Assembly (NCBI GenBank): GCA_023398615.1
Contig: JAEWSD010000021.1
Location: 1-16,363 of the forward strand
Reading direction: 5' to 3'
Length of the DNA: 16,363 bases
Source of the DNA: Bacillota bacterium
GTDB lineage: Bacteria > Bacillota > Clostridia > Lachnospirales > Lachnospiraceae
The notes under the pieces were generated by a model. It had not been told where the DNA came from. It was given only the letters and a program-made list of their open reading frames with translations, and did not search any database. Of this stretch, positions 1 through 7,459 are shown one piece after another. The stretch's first letter is position 1. Every line of letters starts with the position of its first letter. Both the position numbers and the translations under genes were made by a program.

Positions 1-1703
1 AACACCGGGTCCTTTACCAATTTCTTTAATTTTGCATCCGCATCTTCCGGGTCGGCGCCTTTTACCCCAAAATAGAACTTGATCTTAGGCTCGGTACCGG
101 AAGGTCTTACCGCACACCATGCATCATCTTCCAAATCAAAATACAGCACATCCGACTTCGGAAGCCCGGTAGGACTAACAGCTCCGGTTGCGTTATCCGT
201 AATCGTATCCGCTTCGTAGTCTCTTACCTTTAATACCTTATATCCGCCTGCCGCCTTAGGAGGATTCTGCCTGTAGCCTGCCATGATTTCCTTTATTTTT
301 CCCATACCTTCGATACCCTTTAGCGTTACGGAAACCAGATCTTCTTTGAAGTATCCGTATTTCCTGAAGACATTGTTCATCTGTTCATAGAGAGAAATGC
401 CCTGGGACTTATAATATGCCGCCGCTTCGCATAACGCCATGACGGCAACTATGGCATCCTTATCCCGGGCATGGGTTCCGATCAGGCAGCCATAGCTTTC
501 TTCAAATCCGAATACATATTCATGGGAACCGGTTTGTTCAAACAGCTTGATCTGCTCCCCGATATATTTGAAACCGGTCAGTACCTCTATCAGGTCCGCC
601 CCGTAAAATTTTGCGATCTGATCTGTTATATTCCCGGTTACGATTGTTTTTATCAGTGCCGCATTGGAAGGTAGTGTATGATGGGCCGCTTTTTGGGAAA
701 ATACATATTCCGCAATCAGCGCTCCGGTCATGTTACCGGTCAGCAATACGAATTCGCCCTTCTCATTACGGGTCTGTACACCTAATCTGTCGGCGTCCGG
801 ATCGGTTGCAAGAATTATATCCGCACCGATTTCATCGGCTAACTTTTTAGCCAGCGTGTATACCTTAGGGTCCTCAGGGTTTGGATACCCGATGGTCGTA
901 AAGTTGGGGTCCGGCAGCTCCTGTTCCGGAACCACATACACATTTTTAAAACCGAGCTCTTTCAGAATACGCCTTACAGGAAGATTGCCCGTACCATTTA
1001 ACGGTGTATAGACGATCTTCATCTCCTTATATTCCTCAGGTATCGGATTCACCACTAATTTCTTAAGCCGGTCAATATATTTATCGTCGATTTCGGAACC
1101 GACTGTATGATACAGGCTTTTGAAAATGGCAGCGTCCTTATCCGTCGTCTTAACATCGGCATAATCCGTGATAGCATTTACCTCCGCAATGATCTCGACA
1201 TCCTTAGGATAGGTAATCTGCGCACCGTCCTCCCAGTATACCTTATATCCGTTGTATTCCGATGGGTTATGACTTGCCGTAATGACAATACCGGCAATGC
1301 ATCCCAATTCCCTGACCGTAAAAGACAGCTCCGGCGTCGGTCTCAAGGATTCAAACACATATGCCTTAATACCGTTTGCATTCAGACACAACGCCGCTTC
1401 ATCCGCAAATTCCGGAGACATCCTTCTGGAATCATAAGCAATCGCGACACCTTTCTCCGCTCCGCCCTGCTTTACGATATAGTTGGCAAGCCCCTGGGTA
1501 GCTTTCCTTACCGTATAAAAGTTCATACGGTTGCTTCCTGCGCCCAGAACCCCCCGAAGGCCTCCCGTACCGAATTCCAAATCTTTATAGAAACGATCCT
1601 TTATTTCGTCATTATCATCTTTCAGGTTCAGCAATTCCGCTCTGGTTGCTTCATCAAAATACCGGTCGGTAGTCCATTGTTCATACTTTCCTAAATAATC
1701 CAT
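1..1703 (-). CDS. pgcA: Phosphoglucomutase / phospho-sugar mutase (PgcA type), 3' end cut by the window
   Basis: This gene should interconvert glucose 1-phosphate and glucose 6-phosphate (alpha-D-phosphohexomutase superfamily), linking glycolysis to sugar-nucleotide and polysaccharide synthesis in the cytoplasm. All four family motifs are visible: the phosphoserine loop TASHNP (catalytic Ser144), the metal loop DPDADRLG (Asp301, Asp303, Asp305), the sugar loop GFEESYG (399-405) and the phosphate loop RPSGTEPK (from Arg533). About 567 codons are in the window. Family members of this type have roughly 575-580 residues, so only the last few codons and the stop are missing. The ATG at 1701-1703 follows an AGAGGA-type ribosome site 9 nt upstream. 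A TATAAT lies at 1758-1753 on the minus strand, but I see no good -35 for it. The gene is transcribed away from the oxidoreductase at 1920. A phosphomannomutase activity is possible, but length and motifs fit the PgcA group best. Confidence 0.93.
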   Translation of the reverse strand, partial: MDYLGKYEQWTTDRYFDEATRAELLNLKDDNDEIKDRFYKDLEFGTGGLRGVLGAGSNRMNFYTVRKATQGLANYIVKQGGAEKGVAIAYDSRRMSPEFADEAALCLNANGIKAYVFESLRPTPELSFTVRELGCIAGIVITASHNPSEYNGYKVYWEDGAQITYPKDVEIIAEVNAITDYADVKTTDKDAAIFKSLYHTVGSEIDDKYIDRLKKLVVNPIPEEYKEMKIVYTPLNGTGNLPVRRILKELGFKNVYVVPEQELPDPNFTTIGYPNPEDPKVYTLAKKLADEIGADIILATDPDADRLGVQTRNEKGEFVLLTGNMTGALIAEYVFSQKAAHHTLPSNAALIKTIVTGNITDQIAKFYGADLIEVLTGFKYIGEQIKLFEQTGSHEYVFGFEESYGCLIGTHARDKDAIVAVMALCEAAAYYKSQGISLYEQMNNVFRKYGYFKEDLVSVTLKGIEGMGKIKEIMAGYRQNPPKAAGGYKVLKVRDYEADTITDNATGAVSPTGLPKSDVLYFDLEDDAWCAVRPSGTEPKIKFYFGVKGADPEDADAKLKKLVKDPV

Positions 1704-1854
1704 AACGCTTTGTCCTCTCTTACCTTTCTTATGTTTGTGTTTTCTTGATTAAATTATATTTTACTTAATTTTCTTGTATGTTGCAATGCATTATTTTATA
1801 TTTTATAAATAATAGGCCTTAACTGCCTTATTCTTTCTCTCAAGGGAGATCAGA

Positions 1855-1883
1855 TTGACATTGCCCCGAAAGGATGCTATTGT
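1855..1883 (+). promoter_or_regulatory. Sigma-A promoter with extended -10 for the oxidoreductase
   Basis: A perfect TTGACA (1855-1860) is followed after 17 bp by TATTGT (1878-1883), which is preceded by TG at position -15/-14 (an extended -10). Transcription would start near 1890, about 30 bp before the ATG at 1920. A GGGGGG ribosome site lies at 1906-1911. Confidence 0.7.
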
Positions 1884-1919
1884 TAAGCCAGTTACTAATT
1901 ATGTCGGGGGGCAGTTGCC

Positions 1920-3491
1920 ATGAAGAAAAGCGTAATCATTATCGGCGGAGGTATCAGCGGCTTAGTTTGCGCCGCGTTGCTCTCGGGAAAAGGCAATAAG
2001 GTCACGGTTTTGGAGCAGCACGCAACCGTCGGAGGATTGGCTGCAGGCTTTAAGAGGAAAGGCTATTATTTCGATAGCTGTATGGAAAGGCTGGTTTCCG
2101 ACAATAATGCAGGCTACTTCAATCAATTGGGTATCTATGAAAAGCTTGATTTTTTACCCCATACGGCAGCCGTTAATGTAGAAGGCCGAATATTCGGCCC
2201 CCATAGTGTCGAAGAGTATTTCGACATGTGCTATGAGTTGTTTCCCGAATGTAAAACAGGGCTTATGAATTTTTATAAGGACTATATAAAAGACATTGTT
2301 CAATTCATGGAAGTGGGTGCAAAAACGGCTGCCATGACTTATTCCGGGACGAAGCTGATAAGACAGATGAGTAAATTATTCCTGGATTTGCTGAAAAACG
2401 GAAGCTTTCGCGGAGCTTCCTTAATGTTCAAAGGCATGAGCCTGAATCTGAATACTGTTTTGTCGAAATATGTTGATAAAGACTCGAAATTGTTTGCTCT
2501 CCTTACGGGAGGAGACCATTTTAATATCTTTCAAAAGGGTGAGAATCCAAATATTATGCTATTGGCGGGCGCGCTTTGTTCCATGTATTCCTTGAATAAG
2601 GCACCGCAAAACGGCTTTCAGTCCCTGTGTGACGAAATTGCAAGGAAGGCTGAAGCTGACGGCTGTGATATCATCACCGGAGCAAAGGTTAATAAAATAT
2701 TAGTTCAAAATATGCGTGCCGTTGGAGTCGAATATATCAAAGCAGGAAAAACGGCTGTCGTTCACGCCGACGAAGTAATTAATGCGGCAGATCTGAAAAA
2801 GGCATATTTCAATTTACTGCCGCCCGACTGCTCCTCAGAGGAAGTTTTACATAATATCTCAAGCTCACAGACGACAAACGCCATACCGATTATGTATCTT
2901 GGAATAAAAATCCCGCCTGAACGGGTAAGAGAATGCTTCGGCGGTATGAAAGAACTGGTTTATTATCCGAAGCTGATTGCAAATAATGAAAGCTTTGATG
3001 AAAAGGATTATTATAAATATGCCCAGCTGATTCTGCATGCAACCTGCTTTGATAACCCGGGACATGCACCCGCAGGCTGCACCAATATCCAGGTATATTT
3101 AACCTGTGCGCCAAACGGATGGCAGAATAACTGGGGGTTGTCCGAAGGGAAAAAAACCGATCGATACACGGAGATAAAAAAGGTGGTCATTGAAGATGTG
3201 CTGTCAAATATAGAAAAAGTAATACCGGATATAAAAGACAGATCTCTGATTGAGATATGTGAATTAGGTACCCCCTATACAATAGAACGCTATACCGGCA
3301 ATACGGGCGGTTCTCACTGCGGCTTCACATGTGACCGCAGCAATAATCATATCAACACCAAACTGGGGAAGTTCCACTACCGGCATGAAAAGATATCTCA
3401 TCTTTATTTTATCGGGCACTGGACAGGTTATATGGGCGGTGTCACAAATGCCTGCTGGTCGGCGGTTCACCTGGCCAAAAAGTTATCGTAG
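1920..3491 (+). CDS. CrtI-like FAD-dependent oxidoreductase (phytoene desaturase / carotenoid isomerase superfamily, COG1233 type)
   Basis: This is a 523-residue flavin amine-oxidase-fold protein. The N terminus carries the Rossmann dinucleotide motif GGGISG (9-14), followed by the acidic residue Glu32 that normally binds the ADP ribose, and then a GG-L-A segment (38-43) typical of CrtI-like enzymes. The C terminus has the second FAD contact region (GHWTGYMGGVTNACWSA, about 498-514). There is no signal peptide, and length is normal for the family. No phytoene synthase or other carotenoid gene lies nearby, so the substrate cannot be told from context. Many Clostridia have such orphan proteins annotated only as NAD(P)/FAD-dependent oxidoreductases. 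The ATG at 1920 is chosen because the glycine motif starts a few residues later and a G-rich ribosome site precedes it. It appears to be a single-gene transcript. Confidence 0.85.
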   Translation: MKKSVIIIGGGISGLVCAALLSGKGNKVTVLEQHATVGGLAAGFKRKGYYFDSCMERLVSDNNAGYFNQLGIYEKLDFLPHTAAVNVEGRIFGPHSVEEYFDMCYELFPECKTGLMNFYKDYIKDIVQFMEVGAKTAAMTYSGTKLIRQMSKLFLDLLKNGSFRGASLMFKGMSLNLNTVLSKYVDKDSKLFALLTGGDHFNIFQKGENPNIMLLAGALCSMYSLNKAPQNGFQSLCDEIARKAEADGCDIITGAKVNKILVQNMRAVGVEYIKAGKTAVVHADEVINAADLKKAYFNLLPPDCSSEEVLHNISSSQTTNAIPIMYLGIKIPPERVRECFGGMKELVYYPKLIANNESFDEKDYYKYAQLILHATCFDNPGHAPAGCTNIQVYLTCAPNGWQNNWGLSEGKKTDRYTEIKKVVIEDVLSNIEKVIPDIKDRSLIEICELGTPYTIERYTGNTGGSHCGFTCDRSNNHINTKLGKFHYRHEKISHLYFIGHWTGYMGGVTNACWSAVHLAKKLS

Positions 3492-3550
3492 ATCTTACTA
3501 CTTCAGAAAGTCTTTCGCTTGCCTAATAAAACTTTTCCTATCAAAAATAA

Positions 3551-3632
3551 AATAACCGCCTGTTTTTAGTACAGCTTTTATAACAGCAAGCAGCTGATAT
3601 CAGAAGGTGCACTTAGAACAGGCGGTATTATT
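3551..3632 (-). terminator. Large hairpin between convergent genes, probable terminator of fba
   Basis: The arms ACCGCCTGTT (3555-3564) and AACAGGCGGT (3617-3626) pair perfectly. The pairing extends outwards and inwards with small mismatches to about 20 nt per arm. The intervening ~50 nt contain the palindrome CTGATATCAG (3594-3603) and further self-complementary AGC/GCT segments. On the minus strand the stem is followed by a T-rich run (3550 down to 3542), which fits termination of fba. The T run on the plus side is weak, so termination of the oxidoreductase transcript here is less certain. The loop is unusually long for a simple intrinsic terminator. Confidence 0.6.
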
Positions 3633-3653
3633 TAACAGAGTTTTCGCTTAAAT

Positions 3654-4517
3654 TTATGCCTTGCCTACGGAACCAAACAGTTCCATCTTTTCTTTTACCG
3701 TTTCCTTTATTGCTTCAAATCCGGGAGCCAGAAGCTTACGGGGATCAAAGCCCTTGCCGGATAAATCCTTGCCCGCTTCTATGTATTTGCGGGTAGCAGC
3801 TGCAAAAGATAATTGGCATTCCGTATTCACATTAATCTTGGCAACACCGAGAGAGATTGCTTTCTTAATCATATCTTCCGGAATACCTGTACCGCCGTGA
3901 AGTACTAACGGCATATCCCCTGTCAGCTTCTGAATGGCATCCAGGGTCTCGAAGCTGAGCCCGGCCCAGTTATCGGGGTATTTTCCGTGAATGTTACCGA
4001 TTCCTGCGGCAAGCATGGTAACACCAAGGTCGGCGATCGCCTTGCATTCCTTGGGATCTGCTACTTCTCCCGCGCCTACAACACCGTCTTCCTCGCCGCC
4101 GATGGATCCGACTTCGGCTTCCAGAGAAAGTCCCTTCTCATTACAAACCTTAACTAATTCCTTTGTTTTCGCAATATTTTCATCTATCGGATAATGGGAA
4201 CCATCAAACATAATGGAGGAAAATCCTGCTTCTATACATTTATAGGAACCTTCGTAGCTGCCGTGATCCAAGTGAAGAGCTACCGGAACCGTGATCTTTA
4301 ATTCATCTATCATAGCACTTACCATTGCCGCTACTGTCTTATAGCCGGTCATGTACTTCCCTGCGCCTTCAGATACACCAAGAATAACCGGTGAATTCTG
4401 TTCCTGCGCGGTCAGTAATACTGCTTTCGTCCATTCCAGGTTGTTGATATTAAATTGGCCGACTGCATAATGTCCTGCCTTTGCTTTATTAAGCATATCT
4501 TTTGCCGATACTAACAT
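3654..4517 (-). CDS. fba: Class II fructose-1,6-bisphosphate aldolase
   Basis: This 287-residue zinc aldolase cleaves fructose 1,6-bisphosphate to glyceraldehyde 3-phosphate and dihydroxyacetone phosphate in glycolysis, and runs the reverse reaction in gluconeogenesis. The class II signature is complete: HLDHG with catalytic Asp84 and zinc ligand His85, GSIGGEEDG (137-145), zinc ligands His177 (NIHGKYP) and His207 (VLHGGTG), and the phosphate-binding segment KINVNTEC after it. Length matches the Bacillus FbaA group rather than the longer E. coli group. Tagatose-bisphosphate aldolase is a related possibility, but no tagatose or galactitol genes are nearby. The ATG at 4515-4517 has GGAGG at 4528-4524 with 6 nt spacing. 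It is transcribed alone, converging on the oxidoreductase. Confidence 0.95.
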   Translation of the reverse strand: MLVSAKDMLNKAKAGHYAVGQFNINNLEWTKAVLLTAQEQNSPVILGVSEGAGKYMTGYKTVAAMVSAMIDELKITVPVALHLDHGSYEGSYKCIEAGFSSIMFDGSHYPIDENIAKTKELVKVCNEKGLSLEAEVGSIGGEEDGVVGAGEVADPKECKAIADLGVTMLAAGIGNIHGKYPDNWAGLSFETLDAIQKLTGDMPLVLHGGTGIPEDMIKKAISLGVAKINVNTECQLSFAAATRKYIEAGKDLSGKGFDPRKLLAPGFEAIKETVKEKMELFGSVGKA

Positions 4518-4563
4518 AGTATACCTCCATTTATTCTATTCATTAGTTTTACAACTTTTTGTT

Positions 4564-4623
4564 ATTATAACCTATTTTGTATAAAAATGAAATACATAAA
4601 TTGTTTTAATGCAATTTTGTCAA
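4564..4623 (-). promoter_or_regulatory. Promoter region of fba
   Basis: Two overlapping candidates are visible on the minus strand. One is a perfect TATAAT (4569-4564) with a weak TTTCAT -35 17 bp upstream (4592-4587), giving a leader of about 40 nt. The other is a perfect TTGACA (4623-4618) with TTATGT (4599-4594) after 18 bp. Either could drive fba, and the sequence does not decide between them. Confidence 0.5.
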
Positions 4624-4648
4624 TATTGTACTATAGCAAAAGAAAAGA

Positions 4649-4810
4649 TACCATAACAGTTCAGCTTATGGTAGTGCGAGGTGTTTTTTGTGAGTGCAGT
4701 GAAACGAAAGTCACAGAAAACCCGAGATATGTCTGTGCGAAATTATGCATTTTGCATAATTTCTGCACATCGTTTGTTACAGTTTAGCCGTAGGGCCGAA
4801 CTGTAACAAG
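4649..4810. repeat. Multi-hairpin intergenic element (candidate MITE/REP-like repeat or structured RNA)
   Basis: Four hairpins follow one another in this gene-free stretch. H1 pairs TACCATAA (4649-4656) with TTATGGTA (4666-4673). H2 pairs TTTTTTGTGA with TCACAGAAAA, one mismatch, between about 4684 and 4720. H3 pairs AAATTATGCA (4740-4749) with TGCATAATTT (4753-4762) and is extended by TGTGC/GCACA (4734-4738 and 4765-4769). H4 pairs TTGTTACAGTT (4774-4784) with AACTGTAACAA (4799-4809). The ends also match each other in inverted orientation: ACAGTTCAGC near the left end against GGCCGAACTGT near the right end. No convincing reading frame or T-run terminator accompanies it. It could be a non-autonomous repeat, a small RNA, or the leader region of dinB. 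Copy number cannot be judged from one window. Confidence 0.5.
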
Positions 4811-4845
4811 ATACCAGATTTTATGCAAGAATTTATGTATCATCC

Positions 4846-4874
4846 TTTCTTTTCACCACCATAATTGATATAAT
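4846..4874 (+). promoter_or_regulatory. Possible dinB promoter
   Basis: A perfect TATAAT lies at 4869-4874, about 34 bp before the ATG. The best -35 at 17 bp spacing is TTTCTT (4846-4851), which is weak. A second TATAAT at 4880-4885 has no plausible -35. I see no LexA-type GAAC-N4-GTTC box between the hairpin element and the gene, so SOS control is not supported here. Confidence 0.4.
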
Positions 4875-4907
4875 TAAATTATAATTCGATCGGAACGGAG
4901 GCTTCCT

Positions 4908-6128
4908 ATGTATAAAGATATTATATTCCATGTTGATGTCAACTCGGCATTTTTAAGCTGGGAAGCCGTATACCGTCTTAACATACTGGGCGAGACCCTG
5001 GATTTAAGAACGATTCCCTCCGCAGTCGGAGGAGATGTAAGCAAACGCCACGGAATCATCCTTGCCAAATCCACTCCTGCCAAGCAATACCATATCCAAA
5101 CCGGCGAACCCATTAACCAGGCACTCCAGAAATGTCCTGGGCTGGTACTTGTTCCGCCAAATCATGGCTTATACAAGCAGTGCTCCCGAAGCCTGCTGGA
5201 ACTGTTGTATCAGTATACTCCCGATATCGAACCGTTTTCCATTGATGAAGCATTTCTTGATATGACGGGTGCCTTAGCAGGCTATAGTTCTCCTGTCGAG
5301 GCAGCAAACATCATAAAGGACCGTATCCGTAATGAACTTGGCTTTACCGTAAATATCGGCATCTCGACGAATAAGCTTCTGGCCAAAATGGCCTCCGACT
5401 TTAAGAAGCCGGATCTCGTCCATACCCTGTTTCCGGAAGAGATCCCTCAGAAAATGTGGCCGCTGCCTCTGGAAGAGCTGTTCCTGGTGGGAAAATCCTC
5501 CGGCAAGGTGCTGCACGGCTTAGGCTTAAGTACCATCGGCGACATTGCCAATACCGATTTAAGCATATTAAAGGCACATTTGGGCAACAAACACGGACAG
5601 GGCATCTATAACCATGCGCATGGTATCAGTGAAGATGCCGTAGAAACAACTGCGGCTCCATATAAAGGCTATGGGAACAGCACCACCCTGTCCCGGGATG
5701 TTACGGATTACGAGGATGCCAAACTGGTCCTGCTCTCACTGAGCGAAACCGTCGCGGCCAGGCTTCGTGCCGATGACATAAAATGCGGCTGTATCACCGT
5801 CGAACTGACCGACAGTGATTTCAAGCATCAGTCCCACCAGTCGACCTTACTTTCGCCTACGAATTCCACTAATACCATATACCAAACCTCCTGTAAGCTT
5901 CTGAAAGAATTCTGGGACGGCAGGCCCATACGCCTGTTAGGGGTCCGAGGTACAAAATTAGGCAACGGTGACTATACCCAGCTGAATCTCTTTGATATAA
6001 GCAAAAGTGATAAGTTTGCTAAGCTTGATAAAGCACTTGACAGTATACGCGACAAGTTCGGAAACGATGCCGTAAAACGTGCCAGCTTTATCGAGCCCGA
6101 CAAAAGGGACAAAACCGGAAAATCTTAG
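4908..6128 (+). CDS. dinB: Y-family DNA polymerase IV (translesion synthesis)
   Basis: This 406-residue UmuC/DinB-type polymerase copies past damaged bases. The first catalytic aspartate is Asp10 in FHVDVNSAF. The second acidic pair is in the hallmark SIDEAFLDMT motif (Ser111-Ile112-Asp113-Glu114). The palm continues with NIGISTNKLLAKMASDFKKP, followed by a helix-hairpin-helix-like thumb segment (GKSSGKVLHGLGLSTIGDIA) and a little-finger domain ending near LLGVRGTKL. The segment QLNLF (358-362) fits the bacterial beta-clamp binding consensus and sits where such motifs occur in DinB proteins. The length is close to the Gram-positive PolY1/PolY2 proteins and longer than E. coli DinB. The ATG has GGAGG (4897-4901) 6 nt upstream. 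The stop codon directly abuts the stop of the convergent mrp gene. Confidence 0.93.
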   Translation: MYKDIIFHVDVNSAFLSWEAVYRLNILGETLDLRTIPSAVGGDVSKRHGIILAKSTPAKQYHIQTGEPINQALQKCPGLVLVPPNHGLYKQCSRSLLELLYQYTPDIEPFSIDEAFLDMTGALAGYSSPVEAANIIKDRIRNELGFTVNIGISTNKLLAKMASDFKKPDLVHTLFPEEIPQKMWPLPLEELFLVGKSSGKVLHGLGLSTIGDIANTDLSILKAHLGNKHGQGIYNHAHGISEDAVETTAAPYKGYGNSTTLSRDVTDYEDAKLVLLSLSETVAARLRADDIKCGCITVELTDSDFKHQSHQSTLLSPTNSTNTIYQTSCKLLKEFWDGRPIRLLGVRGTKLGNGDYTQLNLFDISKSDKFAKLDKALDSIRDKFGNDAVKRASFIEPDKRDKTGKS

Positions 6129-7412
6129 TTACTGATGACAGACGCAGCTTTCGCCGCAGGATTCCTCATCGCCGTGATCGTGATGGTCACAGGAAGGCTG
6201 TGCACTTTCCGCCAGGCTTCCGTCGAGATAAGCAGCAACGGCCACATCAGCATCTCCCAGGGTTCCCGGTACGACGAGGATTCCTTTTTCCATAAGTCCT
6301 TCCATTGCTCCCATACCGATTCCGCCGCATATGAGTACGTTGACCTTCTCCTGTGACAGCAGATCAACCAGCTCCGAATGCCCGCTTCCGTTACTGCTTA
6401 AGCGTTCCTTTCGGACTAATTCCTTTCCCCTGATTTCATATACCATAAAGCTTTCCGTCTTCCCGAAATGCTGGAACACATTATTTTTCTCATCGGCAGC
6501 AACCGCTATTTTGACTGTTGCGGCATTTTCGCCGGCATCGGCACTTTCACTTTTCACGGGATGTACTCTCTCCAGAGTTTCTGCCGTTTTATCCAACCAG
6601 CTGCCCCGTAATTCTTCCACTTTCTCCCCGTCGATTGCCGCAGATATGGACGGATCGATCGGTACCTTGCCAAGTACCGGAATATTATACTTTTCGGCTA
6701 TTTCATCGATGTGGCTGGTTCCGAATACACTGATCCTTTCCCCGCAGTTCCCGCACTGAATATAACTATAGTTTTCCACCAGGCCGAGTACCGGGATCTC
6801 CATTGCATTTGCCATGTTTACCGCCTTGGAGACGATCATGGACACCAATTCCTGCGGAGACGCAACGATAATCAGCCCGTCTATGGGAAGGGACTGGAAT
6901 ACGGTAAGCGGAACGTCTCCTGTTCCCGGAGGCATATCTACAAACATATAATCCACTTCATCCCATACTACTTCCGACCAGAATTGCTTCACAGTGCCCG
7001 CAATCACCGGCCCGCGCCAGATTACCGGCGTATCCTCCGTCTCAAGAAGGAGGTTCACCGACATAATCTTCGTACCGTTTTTACTTACGGCAGGCATGAT
7101 TCCAAGCTCGTTTCCTGCCGCCTTTTGATGGATTCCAAATGCCTTCGGAATAGACGGCCCGGTAACATCCGCGTCCAGTATGGCAGTCTTGTATCCTTTC
7201 CGGTTCATAAGAACAGAAAGGTAAGAGGTAATGAAGGACTTCCCAACCCCTCCCTTGCCGCTGATAATACCAATTACTTTTTTTATTTGGCTGTATTGGT
7301 TTGCCGGTTCCAGAAAGTCCTCCTTTGATGTTTTCCTTGAGGAACAATCGGCCTGACAGCCGGAGCAATCATCACTTGTGCAATTGCTTTCCGTTTCATA
7401 CACTTCACTCAT
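6129..7412 (-). CDS. mrp: Mrp/NBP35-type Fe-S carrier ATPase fused to a C-terminal NifX/ORP-like domain
   Basis: This 427-residue fusion probably carries or inserts iron-sulfur or related metal clusters in the cytoplasm. An N-terminal cysteine cluster (Cys11, 16, 19, 23) precedes the Mrp P-loop GKGGVGKS (52-59), the DADVTGPSIP switch, the Walker B region FVDMPPGTGD and the paired CGNC cysteines (220 and 223) used for cluster binding. From about residue 300 (VKIAVAADEKNNVFQHFGK) to about 404 there is a dinitrogenase iron-molybdenum cofactor (NifX/NifB-C/orange protein) domain. It ends in a His/Cys-rich tail (406-427; CDHHDHG, then CGESCVCH). The same order, Mrp then ORP-like domain, is known as MrpORP in sulfate reducers. 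I start at 7412 because GGAG lies 8 nt upstream. The open frame extends 30 codons further, but those overlap the UPF0251 gene and have no Mrp features. Confidence 0.9.
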   Translation of the reverse strand: MSEVYETESNCTSDDCSGCQADCSSRKTSKEDFLEPANQYSQIKKVIGIISGKGGVGKSFITSYLSVLMNRKGYKTAILDADVTGPSIPKAFGIHQKAAGNELGIMPAVSKNGTKIMSVNLLLETEDTPVIWRGPVIAGTVKQFWSEVVWDEVDYMFVDMPPGTGDVPLTVFQSLPIDGLIIVASPQELVSMIVSKAVNMANAMEIPVLGLVENYSYIQCGNCGERISVFGTSHIDEIAEKYNIPVLGKVPIDPSISAAIDGEKVEELRGSWLDKTAETLERVHPVKSESADAGENAATVKIAVAADEKNNVFQHFGKTESFMVYEIRGKELVRKERLSSNGSGHSELVDLLSQEKVNVLICGGIGMGAMEGLMEKGILVVPGTLGDADVAVAAYLDGSLAESAQPSCDHHDHGDEESCGESCVCHQ

Positions 7413-7459
7413 TTTATTATCTCCTTTCAACCTGTAATCGTCTAGGTAATCATTATGAA

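Noticed and set aside
1107..1694. A 195-codon plus-strand frame opposite the phosphoglucomutase
   Set aside because: The minus strand carries all four phosphohexomutase motifs in this stretch; the plus-strand translation looks random.
4587..4787. A 66-codon frame in the fba-dinB gap
   Set aside because: It runs through the hairpin element, has no ribosome site and its composition looks like non-coding sequence.
4860..4907. LexA/SOS box upstream of dinB
   Set aside because: I looked for GAAC-N4-GTTC and found none; TTCGATCGGAAC near 4885-4896 is only loosely palindromic and does not match.
6711..7328. A 205-codon open frame on the plus strand opposite mrp
   Set aside because: The frame is a shadow of the conserved P-loop protein on the other strand, with no ribosome site and no family features.
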